Below, one piece after another: positions 23,386 to 35,304 of a DNA stretch of 64,000 nt. A model generated the notes under the pieces. The model had not been told where the DNA came from and did no database searches. It worked only from the letters and a program-made list of their open reading frames with translations. The position numbers and the translations under genes are program-made. Source of the DNA: Uranotaenia lowii (lineage: Eukaryota; Arthropoda; Insecta; Diptera; Culicidae); contig NC_073693.1 of NCBI RefSeq assembly GCF_029784155.1, positions 108,934,683 through 108,998,682 on the forward strand, in the 5' to 3' direction. Position 1 is the stretch's first letter. Each line of letters opens with the position of its first letter.

Positions 23386-26295
23386 TTATATGGAGCTCTT
23401 GATTTCACGTAAGAAGCGTACTACATTTTGTAAAAGGTCAACGTCTTTCTTCTCGTAGATTTGATATATATTTCGGAATTGATCTAGATTGTATTTTTGC
23501 CTAGTCGAATAGTACTTTGCGCAGAAAAATATGGCGTGCTCTGAGTTGTCTATTACTTCGCACATTTCGCAGAGGCCTTCCTCTACTATTTTCATTTTAT
23601 TAAGCCAATAATTGGAGTAATCATGCCCGGATAACAATCTGTTTAGTGTGCGGATTTCAATATTATCTAGAGGTAATTTGTGGTGCCAGGGTTTTTTCGG
23701 GATAGTGTTGCTGATCTGGAAGAACTTGCGACCCTTTCCCAGTTCGCTCGTGTAATTCAGATATCATTGCTGTGCCACTTCTTCACTAAGTGAGCCAAAG
23801 TAGTTCATTGCATCATGTATCATTATTTTGTTGTTACAGGTATGTTGATTGCTGAGTTCAGCTTTGGCCAGTTGGTCTGCCATTTCGTTGCCGTTGACAC
23901 CAGTGTGACCGGGTATCCACTGAATTATTGTTCCTGTTGTTGTTGCCATGTGAAGAATCTGTTGTACTACCTGATCTCGTTCACGTTTAGTTATGCTGCT
24001 TCTTAATAACTCACAACCAGATTTCGAATCTGTCATAATTACAGCGCCAGATAGAGAATTCGTCGATATGTACTTCAGTGCCACAAGGATGGCTTCTAGC
24101 TCAGCAGACATGATGCACACGAAATGTTTTAGGCGTAGACTAATTTTGATGTTTCTTGTCTCATGATAGACGCCAATACCGCAGACTTCTCCGTCGCTAG
24201 AAGCATCAGTATAGATGACTTGTCGGTCCTTATACGTTCCGTGTATCAGAAATAAGGTAAGTTGCTTCAGTACCTTAACGTCTGTTCTCTTTTTAGGCCA
24301 CAAATCATTGTTCAATGTCGTACATATTTGTATATCTTCAAATCGCAGGTTACTTTTGATCAGTGAGGACATATCGATTAAAATGTGTTTGTTATTTTGG
24401 TATATTTTCTCAATCAGTGATAGTCGGTTTTCTTCGTTTATACTTGGCTGAGATAGTTGTTGCCAAACTGGAGTCTTTCCATAACAGTGCTTTGCTACTT
24501 GTCGTCCTATCACCTTAAGTCTTCTGAAGCGAAGAGGAACTTGAGCTGCCAGAGCGTGCAAGGTGTTAAGAGGTGTCGTCTTAGTACATCCTGTTACCTT
24601 TCGTAGGCAAGCGTTGTTTATTTTGTCTAGTCTTGAAAGATTGGTAGCACTGGCTGATCCGTAGATACCCGAACCATATTCAATGAAACCTCTGAAAAGG
24701 GCATTGTATACCAATCCCAGCGTTTCCGGATGACTTCCGTATTTTATTCCGCTGATAACTTTAATCATGTTTAGCCTTTCTGTTAACTTATGCTGCAGTT
24801 CTCGGATATGCGGACCGAATCGTAAAGTTTTATCAAGTAAAACTCCAAGATAAGTGTGCATTCTCACCGTTTCAATTGTATCACCTTCAATTGAGATATT
24901 GAGGTATTTTCTGCTGTTATTAAATAACACCGCCTTGGTCTTCTGTGAATTTATAATAAAGTTCAAGAGCCTGGCTTTCGCAGTAAAGGCATTAATAAAC
25001 CGCTGTCCGCGATCCTGGATTTCTTCTAAGTTGCGTCCTTCTATGATTATCGCAAAGTCATCTGCGTATTGAACTAGCACAACACCTTCCACTTTTATAT
25101 TGTGTAGTTGTGCTGTGTAGATGTTGAACATTGTAGGTGATAATACGTCGCCCTGTGGCAGACCCTGACTGATATATCTTATTAAGTTTTCGTTACCAAC
25201 ACGGAATTGCACCGGTCTGTTGGCTAAAAAAGCTATCATCCAGCTCGAGAATTCTGGTGGGATTCCGTTGGATAGCATCGTTTGTTCTAAGGTTTCTATT
25301 TTTACTGAGTTGAATGCATTTGACAAATCAACGAAGACGGCTGCAGCGATCTGCTTGTTGCGTCTCACCTGTGATATTTTATTTGTGACAAATTCTAGAC
25401 AGCTGACAGTGGATCTGCGTTTTCGAAATCCAAACGAAAGTTCGGGGATTATATTTCGGTTGTCTAGATGATATTGTAGCTTTTCTAAAACAGCTGCGTT
25501 TAGCATCTTAAGGCCGCAATTGACTAACGATATCGGTCTAGTCCCCTCTACAGTTTCAGGATTTTTGCCAGGCTTGGGGATAGCAACAATTTTTATGCTT
25601 CTCATTTCGTCGGGTATTAAGCAGGTTTTCCAAATCCTATTCATATCTCTAATGATACTATTTTTCACCTCCGATTTAAGTAATTTCAGGGAGCTATATT
25701 TGAGGCCATCTGGGCCTGGAGCAGAGTTGCTTCTTCCTGCTAGGTAAGTTTCCCAGAATTCTGAAGTAATAATGTCATATTTTGGTTGAGAGTGGGGTGC
25801 TATTTGGAGTGTGCTCTCTTTTGGAAAGTGTTTATTAAGAAAATTCTGTGCCATTATCGGGTCGTCATGTACTAGCACATTATCTGCTTTTTTCTTCTTC
25901 CCAGTCAGTTGTCGTATTTTCTCCCATACCTGCTTTGATGGTGTGCGAGGATCAAAACTAGCCACAAATTCCTCAAATCTTTTTTTTGATGCTTCTAGTT
26001 TTTTCTTGGTAAATATAGCTTCAGCTTTTTTTAGTTCAATCAGCTCCTTCATGCCACCATTCCTATTGAATGCAGCCCTTGCCTCTCGCTTTGCCTGCCA
26101 TGCCTCTTCGACTTCGTCGCTCCACCAGAATTTCGCTACATATATGTCTTTTTGCCTAGCCTGTTTGAGTATTTTCTTAGACATAACTTGAAGTTCTTGA
26201 AATGTTGATACCGTGAGTAGGTCGACCTTGTCAAAAGCCTCCTTAACCTTAGCTTGATTGATGAATGTTCTAGACTTCGTTGGGCTTGCCATACT
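23386..26295 (-). pseudogene. Retrotransposon ORF2, C-terminal part: reverse transcriptase, RNase H, Cys/His tail
   Basis: This is the downstream half of the I-type polyprotein. The reverse transcriptase carries the fingers/palm motifs SNSAPGPDGL, FVDLSNAFNS and SQGLPQGDVLSP, and the catalytic YADD (codons at 25068-25057). A thumb segment with TYLGVLLD follows. An RNase H domain at about 24230-23860 shows YTDASSDG, a central Glu in SAELEA, TDSKSG and WIPGHTGVNGNEMAD. A TGA at about 23763-23761 interrupts the frame, which then continues in phase through a CEMC...H...C knuckle to 23386. The open frame can be extended about 50 codons upstream of 26288, but those codons come from the hAT terminus and are not part of this protein. 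Confidence 0.88.
26288..26295. repeat. Target site duplication GCCATACT (left copy)
   Basis: This 8-bp sequence recurs at 30834-30841, immediately outside the opposite terminus of the inserted element. Eight base pairs is the hAT superfamily duplication length. Confidence 0.85.
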
Positions 26296-26922
26296 CAGGC
26301 GCGGTCCTATGGGGGGGGTGATCGGGGTGATCACCCCCCCCAAGCGGCAAAAAACCGTTACAAAATACTCGCAAACGCTAGAATTTCTATGAAAAGTTCG
26401 AACATTTCCTAGTGGATGTTCTATGGAATTTTCAAAATTTTCCACTCCGTGGGGGTGATTGTTAAATAAAAGAATTTATTAATTTCTTAACTTCTTAAAA
26501 TTGGAAAAAAATCGCTGTAACTTGCAATCCCCTAGACCAATTTTCACCAAATTACTTTTGTTATAGCACCTACAGTGTTGAATTCGAAATTGCCGACCAT
26601 ATATGAATCTTTTATAGATTTTTATACAATCATATCTATTCAATTTTCCAAAAATACTGATAATACTACTTTTTAAATTAGAGGTGATGAACAAAACCTG
26701 ATAAAAATTGAGTTCAGGAATATACCTCCAAAAACAGGTTTTAAAACAAATGCTCCAAAAACTTGCCTATGTATTAATTTTTCCCAGATGAGATAAAACC
26801 AGTGATAATAATATCCCGTCATAACTCGACTATTTTCTCGAGAACAAGGACTTTTCATTGAAAAATAGTATAAGCTATAAGAAATGAACACTTTTTTATT
26901 TTCATTTTAAATTATACATTAT

Positions 26923-27344
26923 ATGAAGAGATTAACCACCGTAATTTTTGTTTGTTACTTTGATTTATCGGCCTAGCGGTGAAAAGTGATGTCCTTTTTA
27001 GTAGGGACATCTAAAGATTATGAAATTTTTTATATAGATGGATAGAAGGTTAGAAGAAATGAAAGATGGTGAAAATGAGCGGGTAGAATTTGTCTAGAAG
27101 CATTACCATCACATACCAAATTTTTGTTCCTCACGAGCCTACTAAATTTGGTATGTGATGGTAATGTTTCTAGACAAATTCTACCCGCTCATTTTCACCA
27201 TCTTTCATTTCTTCTAACCTTCTATCCATCTATATAAAAAATTTCATAATCTTTAGATGTCCCTACTAAAAAGGACATCACTTTTCACCGCCAGGCCGAT
27301 AAATCAAAGTAACAAACAAAAATTACGGTGGTTAATCTCTTCAT
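26923..27344. repeat. Foldback repeat: two roughly 200-bp inverted arms with a 24-nt loop
   Basis: The arm at 26923-27121 is repeated in reverse complement at 27146-27344 with very few differences (for example CTAGGCCG against CCAGGCCG). The loop is about 24 nt. A third copy of the arm lies at 27657-27849, and a clearly diverged relative at about 29590-29820. The sequence includes GCATTACCATCACATACC and TTAGTAGGGACATC. The family was not identified. Confidence 0.88.
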
Positions 27345-27557
27345 AAAATTAAATAACTTTGGCCAAAAAGAAATAAAAACACGACATCATAGCATCGGTG
27401 GTTGGTCACTATCAGACTATCGACCGTACCGTTTCGCATGCAAACCCCGCATGTAACGAATGCGAAGATAACAAACTGAGAAGACTTAAAACATCGATAG
27501 ATGCGTTTCTGAGTTAAAGGGAGCTTATCTGAGCGATCACATACCATCTTTTTGTTC

Positions 27558-27591
27558 GTCCGCACTACAAGTTCTCGCTTGTGGGGCGGAC
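27558..27591. repeat. Short hairpin inside the hAT-like element
   Basis: GTCCGC and GCGGAC pair, enclosing CTACAAG / CTTGTGG around a six-base loop, about 13-14 bp in all. It lies in a GC-richer island between copies of the foldback arm. Confidence 0.5.
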
Positions 27592-27656
27592 CACGCTAAG
27601 CCTACTAATGTGTGGTGGTAGATGCAACTCTATCTGTATCTACCACTTCATAGTAG

Positions 27657-27849
27657 TAGGCTCGTGAGGAACAAAAATTTGGTATGTGATGGTAATGCTT
27701 CTAGACAAATTCTACCCGCTCATTTTCACCATCTTTCATTTCTTCTAACCTTCTATCCATCTATATACAAAAAATTTCATAATCTTTAGATGTCCCTACT
27801 AAAAAGGACATCACTTTTCACCGCTAGGCCGATAAATCAAAGTAACAAA
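27657..27849. repeat. Third copy of the foldback arm
   Basis: The segment matches 27146-27344 in direct orientation from TTTGGTATGTGATGGTAAT through AAATCAAAGTAACAAA, with a 2-3 nt length difference near the TATATACAAAAAA run. Confidence 0.85.
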
Positions 27850-29439
27850 TTATACATTATGTTTGGAAATATTAAATGTATGAAGCAAAAATACTATTTT
27901 TCACTTATTTACAAAATCATTTGTTTCAAATTTGTAACTGTATCTTTCGATTCAGTTACAATAAATTTTAAAATCTATGAGAGCTGCATTAAGAGAAAAC
28001 AAATAAAAATAAAGTTCCGAAAGTTGCATACCTAAGAATTTGATTTTAATATTTTTTTTTAGAATTAAATTTCTATTTAGAAATTGAAGAATCGAAACAA
28101 GAGTTTATATTAATTAGTTTTTTCGAATCACGATTCAGCAAAATAACGATTCTGAAAAATAATAAAACATTCAGTTTTAAATTCATAGCAATTGTTCACA
28201 CATTCTCAAATAAATGTTTAGATTTCAAAAGGTATTGATGGAAAACGAGAATCACTATAATTTTGGTGAGAGTTTTACGGTGATATTATTTTTCATTTGT
28301 AAAATTACATTTATCTCGGAAGGTTTTTTAAAGAGTTCTTAAATTGATAATTTTTAAACTGCTCAATATACAAATGACGAAAATTATCCTTTTGTCAACA
28401 ATTGATCGCAGTGAATATTAAAGATTCGCAGATTGTTTTATAAAAGGATGTATATGCTATTTAAAAGGATATCAAAATAAGTATGTAAGAAAGTTTGTTA
28501 AACTTCTCTAATTTCTAATTTTTTTTTAAATATAAACCTCTAATTAATTTAAATGAAATTTATAAGGGAAGAGGAGAAGCAGTGTGCATCATGGTCGTGA
28601 AATATTGTTTTTTTAAGAAGTAATCTAATCAAATTCATCCATTACTTTGATGATTTATCACATAAATCCAAAAAATTGTTTGAATCAACATAAATTTTAT
28701 GCTGATATGAAATATTTTTTCAAGAACCCAATTTCAGCCTCTATTTTTTATCTCAATGTTCAACTCCACATTCAAAAGGGTTTTTTTTATAAATTCACAT
28801 AGCCACAGAATTAAAACTTTTTTAAATGAAAAGAATTTAAGAGCTAATTTTGACTTATGTTGGTGCCCTAAATTATTTTCAAATAGGTTAAACATTATTC
28901 AAGAAAATTCTGCACTTTTCTGACAAAACTTTTAAACATGACAATAAAAATTCGAAATAAGGGTTCATATCACATTTCTTTCCTCAAGAACGCAAGTAAT
29001 TTTGACTTCTGTGAAATTTTTTTAATTTAAGTTTTCTGCTTATTTACTGTTCCCAATTTTGTAAAATAATAGACTTTCAACGAATGTTTAGAGAAGTAAT
29101 GACTACATAGGATTTAAGATATTTCTCAAAGTAGAAACCAAATCGTTTTTCAGACTTCAGCAAATTTTTCAATAAAATAAAATCTTTGTTTTTTTAAACT
29201 TTCTTTAGTCAATAATGCCAGAAATTCTTGTGTTTGAATTATTAAACACTGTAGATTTTTTTAAGATCATTCATCATCATGAAAGTAGTATTTCTTAATG
29301 GAATAAAATATAATTAACAAGTTCAGAATCAGTTTATTTTCATGTTAACTTGTAAATTCATCAATTATCAATGATTGATTTCACTCAAAACTGATTCTTT
29401 TAAAAACTCTATATAAACTCCATATCACCAAAACGAGAG

Positions 29440-29820
29440 GTGATAAACAAAATCTAGTTGAAGTACGAGTTCTACTAATTCAATCATTAAAACATAGACA
29501 CCAAAATGCTATCTCTTGCATTATTTTGGAAAGACGTTTTTATTAGAAAAATCATTTTCAAATGTTATTAACTAATCTTTTTCATCTTCATATTATATTT
29601 AAATTTATGAAGAGTTAGTCACCGCGATTTTGTTTGTTAATTTTATTTATCGACCTTATCGATGAAAATTAAAAGAACATAACTAAGAACATTTCAACAT
29701 TATGAAAATTCTTGTCAAATAGAAAGTTATAAATGTATGGATATTGAAAATGAGAAAGTAGAATTTTATAAGAAGCATTTTAATCACATGTCATCAATTC
29801 ATTCCTCATAGATAAAAAAC
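29440..29820. repeat. Diverged relative of the 26.68-27.12 kb segment
   Basis: The order of recognisable words is the same as at 26678-27140: AGAGGTGATnAACAAAA, then TATGAAGAG, TTTATCG, GAAAATGAG, AGAAGCATT and CCTCA. Many substitutions separate them. The spacing is about 2,755 bp, suggesting an old duplication or two related nested elements. Confidence 0.5.
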
Positions 29821-30833
29821 AAACAAATGAATAAATGAAAAAATAAAAGGGATCAGTTTCGTGTTTGATCGTTAAAGAACTCTTCCATTTCCCGAATTGT
29901 ACTTTGTCAGTGATGATGAATTGTTGTTGTAGTTTAAATACATAAAGCTATAAACTTGATAACTTGATAGAATTAATTATTTTCATTTTTAAATTAATCA
30001 TCTACTTATTTCGAATAAATTCTCTGAAGTTCAAAATGAATATAATTTCCTCGTCGATAATTCACATTTCAAATTGTGATTGAATAGTATTTCAAATGAA
30101 TTACATTACAGAGGAATTTTTCAACCGAAACTAAAATTGAAATTGAAGAAAAGAAATGTAAATTAATATGGTTGATAATTTACACTATTATCAATTAAAT
30201 ATTCTGGCCTGATCTGATTTTTTGTAAGAATTCGAGTTTAATTTCTTATCAAATCAGGTCATATCAAATCAAATATGATCTGTTCTTCTTCTGTGCACTG
30301 ATTGTTATGCCCGAAGCTTCAAATTCTGGCTTTATTCCAAGTTTTAATTCGCATTCCGTTTTTGATGTTTTGAAAATATGTGCTTGAATTTTTGTTTTGC
30401 TCAGAATAAGTATCAACATTTCGAATGAATTATTAATGACTAACCGGAAATAAAATTGATTTGAAATTTTGATTCTGATTTAATTTGATTCGTATTAGTA
30501 TCTTTTTTTAGAGTATGTGTGATGATTATGGGTTTCAATATGGTTTTAGAAATCAATTTGCTTATTATTGTCCTTTTTATGGTAGATATTTTATAATTTC
30601 TAACAAAATTTGAAATTCGAAATCCCTCACCCATGGACGTGTCCATCGCACGGGTCTGGTGTGCAGCAAATATTAAAGTCTCATTTGAAACTGCACACAA
30701 ACCCCCCTCCCTCCATCCCCCCACTCGCACTCTCCAAATGAACGTTTTTTTCGCTATATATTTACGTTATTGACTGATTTTTGAAAATTTGGAAAACCAC
30801 CCCCCCCAAGAGCCAGCTCTAGGACCGCCCCTG

Positions 30834-30841
30834 GCCATACT
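30834..30841. repeat. Target site duplication GCCATACT (right copy)
   Basis: This is the partner of 26288-26295. Taking one copy as the original target, the ORF2 frame upstream and downstream of the insertion is in register. Confidence 0.85.
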
Positions 30842-30862
30842 GATATTGATTTCTATAGCTTT

Positions 30863-31519
30863 CTATAAATGTCTGCTCCCAATTCCATAGTCAAGCACAA
30901 CCATCGACACACTTTGAAAAATGGGTGGACTGACTAAAACCAGATCGATGGTAGAAGACCTTTTCCCTAGCTCTGTCGGAACGTAAGTTGGTTTACCGTC
31001 ATTTAATAAAATTATGTTTTCTTCATTGATTAGGTCGAATAACGCTGTTCCTTTGTTGTCTGAGTGAATGGGATCCCATGAGCTATGATGGGAGTTGAAG
31101 TCGCCGCCCACTATCACCTTCGGGTATTTTGACAATTCTTGATAAACCGATTTTAAACAAACTTTCATGTCAACATGGGATATGTTTGGTGCGACGTATA
31201 TCGAAACTAACACTAAATCAGTTTTTACAATTTTTCTAGCGACTGCTTGTATTTTTGGGAATGAAGGTACTTTAATTTCGCATGTTTTGAGTGTTTTGTT
31301 GATAATCAAACCAGTACCTCCGTATCCATCATCTCTAGAGTCCAAATATGTAAAAAACCCTGGCACCTTATATTTAGATTTTTCAAAATCTTTTTTTGTC
31401 CAGACCTCTGACAAAAATGCAACGTCATATTTATTTTTCATTAATGTTCTAGTCAATTCTTCTTTATTTTTTTCTAGGCTTTGTATGTTGAGTTGTATAA
31501 ATTTTAAATTTTCATTCAT
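30863..31519 (-). pseudogene. Retrotransposon ORF2, N-terminal endonuclease domain
   Basis: This is an apurinic/apyrimidinic-type endonuclease that would nick target DNA to prime reverse transcription. Motifs in order are FIQLNIQSL (Asn of motif I), AFLSEVWT (catalytic Glu), YGGTGLIIN, VSIYVAP, VVGGDFNSHHSSWD (Asp/Asn/His motif) and STIDLVLVS. The final motif, normally G-S-D-H, reads GSRHL here, replacing the conserved Asp by Arg, and is followed by an in-frame TAG. After a few codons the frame is cut by the hAT-like insertion at 30841. It overlaps the end of ORF1 by 8 bp. An Asp-to-Arg change in the last motif should itself disable cleavage. Confidence 0.87.
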
Positions 31520-32827
31520 TGGTACTTACTTCTTCGGCTCTTATACTTAAAGTTCTCGTGTCCTCTACTCCTTGCTGGCTTCTTCTCGTGCTCATTATGT
31601 GCTTTCTATGTTGTTGGCTGGTGCTGCTGGTTTCGCTTTCGGGTGATGCTGTGCCATCCCCGTTATTTATATTGTAGTTCGTAATTTGTTGCTCGATGTT
31701 CTGTTTTCGTTGGTTCTCCAACGTCTGTGCCCATCGCTCGAATTCGTTGACCCGGAACTTGTTGAACAATGCCACACCGTTTCCCCGTTCTTCAGGTCCT
31801 TCCTTCTTTTTCTTTTTGTCGGCATACACTTGTACTTGATCTGCTATAACCACTTCCTGGATTTGGCGTTTAAATTTTTGGGGTTTGTATTGTTGTGTAG
31901 GGGTAGTTTTGTTGTATTGTTGTGTAGGGATAGTAGGGAATTCCTCAGCGTTTTCCAATAAGTCATATCGGTTCTGCGTGAGTGTTGGGTTCTGTTCCTT
32001 TGCCTCGAGGTATGTAAGCGTAGTCTTGGCCATTATATGTTTTATGTTTTTCTGGCGAATTTGCTCAGGACAATTCAAATCTGACGTTTTGTGCTCATTA
32101 TCGTTTCTGCAGTAGAGGCACTTTGTCTTGTTTGGACATACGGCATCATCTTTTACTTCATGCTGGAGGGAGCAGTTCTCGCATCTCTTCTTCGATCGGC
32201 AATTTTGTGCCCTATGATTATACCGCAAGCAGTTTAAACATAGAATGGGCTTGCTGATGAAAGGTCTAACCGAGTTTATGCAACAGAATAACCTTACAAC
32301 TTTTGGTAGTTTGTATGCGCGAAAAACTACGCTAACCCGGTGCGTTGGGATTTTGTCTTTCCCTTCGTACCTGTGTAATCTATGAATAGCAAGAATTGGG
32401 TACTCACTGCTTATGTTTTCTGTGATCTCTTTCACGTCCATACCTCTGGAACCCCTGCCACTACACCAGAAACCGAAACAAAGCTTCTTGGTATGTAGCC
32501 CTTGTAGTTGTTTGATTGCAGCAACGGATCCGCCTGTAATATGTTCGCCGTTTGATAGTCCTTTAGAAAGACTAGTATCTTGTTCCGTCCCAAGGCTCGC
32601 ATATTGTCGACATTGATCTTGTAATCTCTTTGTGTGCATAGCAATCTTGCTATCGATAGTTTATTTATCCTCAATTCTCCCTTTTTATCGTCCTTCAGTT
32701 GTATGATGACTCGGTATGGGGCTATATCCTGCTGTGTGTACTCGTATACCGTGTATTCTTTCTCCGCTTTCTTCGCTTCTTCACTTTTATCAGGTGGCTC
32801 CGCCATTTTCTGGGTTAAGTATTCCAC
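31512..32827 (-). pseudogene. Retrotransposon ORF1 (Gag-like nucleic-acid-binding protein), frameshifted
   Basis: ORF1 starts at the ATG at 32827 and is read in one frame to about 32450, then in another to 31512. The shift lies at a GAGG site near 32448, where a single missing base would restore continuity. The second part carries three Cys-rich knuckles, CLNCLRYNHRAQNC, CENCSLQHEVKDDAVC and CLYCRNDNEHKTSDLNC, as in I-factor ORF1, followed by a Gln/Lys-rich tail with basic KKKKK. The product would coat element RNA. The short overlap with ORF2 is typical of the clade. Confidence 0.85.
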
Positions 32828-33000
32828 TATTTTTCTTTCTCACGTTTCAACTTTTGTTCACAGCGTTTTTTATATTTATTTACGTGCGTTCAAATAAAAA
32901 GATCCAATTTATATTGATACAATTCCTTATTATGTCCGAAAAACCGAAAACAGATATCACGCGCTTTTTCCGATTTCAAAGATGGCGTCCAATCTAGCCT

Positions 33001-35023
33001 CGAGATAAAAAAATACGTCCTACTCGATCGAGATCTATCTAGCCAATCCCTATTAATCTTAGTTAGGAGTAAAAAGAATTTCTGTTGACAGATTTTTTTT
33101 ATTAACGAATTCTTAGTCCATACAGTAGAGGGTTAACGAACTCAGGTATTCGAGGAAGAATGACCTTAACGGGTTAAACTCCTATCAAAAAAGAAAAAAG
33201 AACTCAGGTATTGGGTTAAATATCCTGAACTACCTACCCATATGGATGTCATCAAACTATGTAAACAAAAACTTCTCTAAGGAGCAATTAGATCACTGTG
33301 TGTGTTGTATTTAAACTAACTTTTTTGATCTTCTTTATCAAGAATCACGGAAAGTTAAGACTAATCTCTGTCGATAGCAAACAATTTTCAATCAGAGTAA
33401 GTTCATTTTTTCAAGATTTAGATCCAAACTCTACAATTACAAAGACCATCGAGAAATAAATCATACATCATATCTACTGAATTCTGCTGATAATTTTGGC
33501 ATCATCTTAGTGAGTTTTTCTCTTCTTCTCAAGTTGTTGTTTTAATTAATGTCCCTACGTTTTTGCGTTGCTTCTTTTTTATATATAATACCAGGTAGAT
33601 AAATGCGTTTTAACGCCACACTATGAAAGCTTTATTTCCATTTCCACTGGAAGAGCCTGTGTCTCTGAAGGTGTTTGTTTTACGTGGATTCCCTTGTTCA
33701 CCCACACTGGATACTTATGTTTGTAATTAGGTAGTTTGTTCTCTTCCTTTCGGATTCTTTCTTCAGACCAATCCAATCATTCAAAGATTCTCTTTCCGCA
33801 TCATGATGGATAAATTTTTACATTGATTCTTGTGTCATTTTATTTTTGAAAAATATATACAATAATAATCTCCATTCATCGTTTCTGTTGTCCTCATATA
33901 CACATTCCCTAATTTTTACAACACTGGCCGACACATTAGTAAAGATAGTTCTTTTTTTATCGGAAAACTGGAACCATTCGAGATGGGCTGGATTGTATTG
34001 TAGTCAAATCTCGATTGTTCCTTCGTAATTAATTTGTTTGTTTTTAAATAAATTAATAAAATTAGAACAAAACTTAACAAACATTCGCATTCTGTTTCAA
34101 TGATATCTGCATTCTGCACAGCTGTTATAGCGCACTCAAGCATCAACATTACGGGGTTTTTATCAGCTTAACCCCACATTGTAGTAGTAGGATATGTTCC
34201 AATCTTCAAAGTGAAGCGCTTTTTAGTTGGTTAGACTGTTATAAGCTTGGAAAAAGTTCTCCTGAAAACATCACCTATTCATCAGAGTTAATAAAACGTA
34301 GTAATTACAATCAGTCTGCTCCTTTCGAACTGGAGTTGTTCCTATCATTAGTAAAGACCTAACTAGCGTATGAGCACGAAGAAATATCGTTCAAGTGAAT
34401 GAGTGGTTCTGTTAAGGAGTAAATGTCGAAGCGCAGTTCTTCAACCTCATGATGTTTTGTACCCATTGATAAAACCACATGTGGGTGTTGATGCCCGTGG
34501 GCTCAAAAAACCCAAGACCGAATCATTGCTCGGCTCGTGGCAAGGCCGTGGAGAACGAGATATCACTGTAAACCATTTACACAAACAGTCGCAACAACGT
34601 ATCATCAACAATCATCGATGTTTTACATGTACAAAAATGTCGGTCTGCCCGTCTCTGATTTTTGTTGTTTTTTGCCTACGTATTTTCGACGTTGGTCTCG
34701 GCCGGGTGGTCCTTGTGGATGGCATCCAGGACATTCAGCACCAACCGTCGTCGTCGCCACTCGCGACGGAACAGGCGAGATCAACTCAATGCTCGTCCGA
34801 AAAGTCAAACCTTAAAATCTCCTGTCGTATGCTGTGTGGTGTAGCAATCCGTAGGGTTGAAATGAAAGTAATAACGAAAAATTCATTTATTTCATTTAAC
34901 GTGCGTGTGTCGGAGGTTGATTAAAATTGAGGATTGAAGCACCTAAATAGAGACTGATCTTATGCTTGGAGTTGCTTTTTTTCAATACGATTGGAATATT
35001 ATGCTGTTACCATGTCATGATTT
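33001..35023. other. Intergenic DNA, no gene assigned
   Basis: The sequence is AT-rich. A locally balanced patch at 34430-34830 has overlapping open frames on both strands but no recognised domain or splice signal. GAACTCAGGTATT occurs at about 33137 and 33200 as a short direct repeat. Confidence 0.4.
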
Positions 35024-35256
35024 TTAGGAAGCCAGAATTGTATGTAAGTATTTTTCGTTTTTGTATTGACTCAAGGGTTTAAATTGTTGACTAATTGTTT
35101 CATTGTATTTTTTAAGAAAAAAAATGTCCGAAGATGAAAGTGTCCAGCTTAATTCTCCATTTAAAGGAGAACCAGTCTTTAAAAGAGAACCTTCGTCGAA
35201 TGTATCGTTATTTATGTAAAATGTGAATCTTTTTGCGAGACCTAAGGATGTTACCA

Positions 35257-35304
35257 CAGCCCAACCAGGTAAAGGAACAAGACCTCGGGATAGTTTATAC
35301 TTAC
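35257..35304 (-). other. Possible last intron of ARMC8
   Basis: After the codons for QFYE the sequence reads GAAGAGTAAGTAT. It can be read as Glu-Glu-stop or as a strong GTAAGT donor. About 50 nt downstream an acceptor CATCCTTAG (AG near 35257) would add roughly ten residues, SRKKIHILHK, before a stop. Human ARMC8 ends with a comparable Lys-rich helix, which favours the spliced form. Confidence 0.4.

Larger units (their letters stand above)
26296..30833. mobile_element. Non-autonomous hAT-like DNA transposon, 4,538 bp, inserted in retrotransposon ORF2
   Basis: The termini are CAGGCGCGGTCCTA on the left and, on the reverse complement of the right end, CAGGGGCGGTCCTA: 14 bp with one mismatch, starting CAG as hAT ends do. 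They are flanked by the 8-bp duplication GCCATACT. The interior is strongly AT-rich and contains no transposase frame, so mobilisation must have used proteins from elsewhere. Other elements, including a long foldback at 26923-27344, are nested inside. A composite of more than one insertion is possible, since 4.5 kb is large for a non-autonomous hAT. Confidence 0.8.
23386..33000 (-). mobile_element. I-clade non-LTR retrotransposon, degenerate, split by a DNA transposon
   Basis: Read on the minus strand the order is: a short 5' leader (about 33000-32828), ORF1 with zinc knuckles, an apurinic-type endonuclease, a 4.5-kb foreign insertion, a reverse transcriptase, an RNase H domain and a C-terminal Cys/His segment. 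An RNase H domain after the RT plus three Cys-rich knuckles in ORF1 is the architecture of the I clade (I factor of Drosophila). Stops, a frameshift and the insertion make this copy inactive. The exact 3' tail and target duplication were not located. Confidence 0.85.

Noticed and set aside
26296..26445. A novel N-terminal domain on the reverse-transcriptase protein
   Set aside because: The codons lie inside the hAT-like terminus, beyond the target duplication, and are not retrotransposon sequence.
34403..34924. 173-codon plus-strand frame
   Set aside because: No recognisable domain, and open frames occur on the opposite strand too; no splice or promoter context was found.
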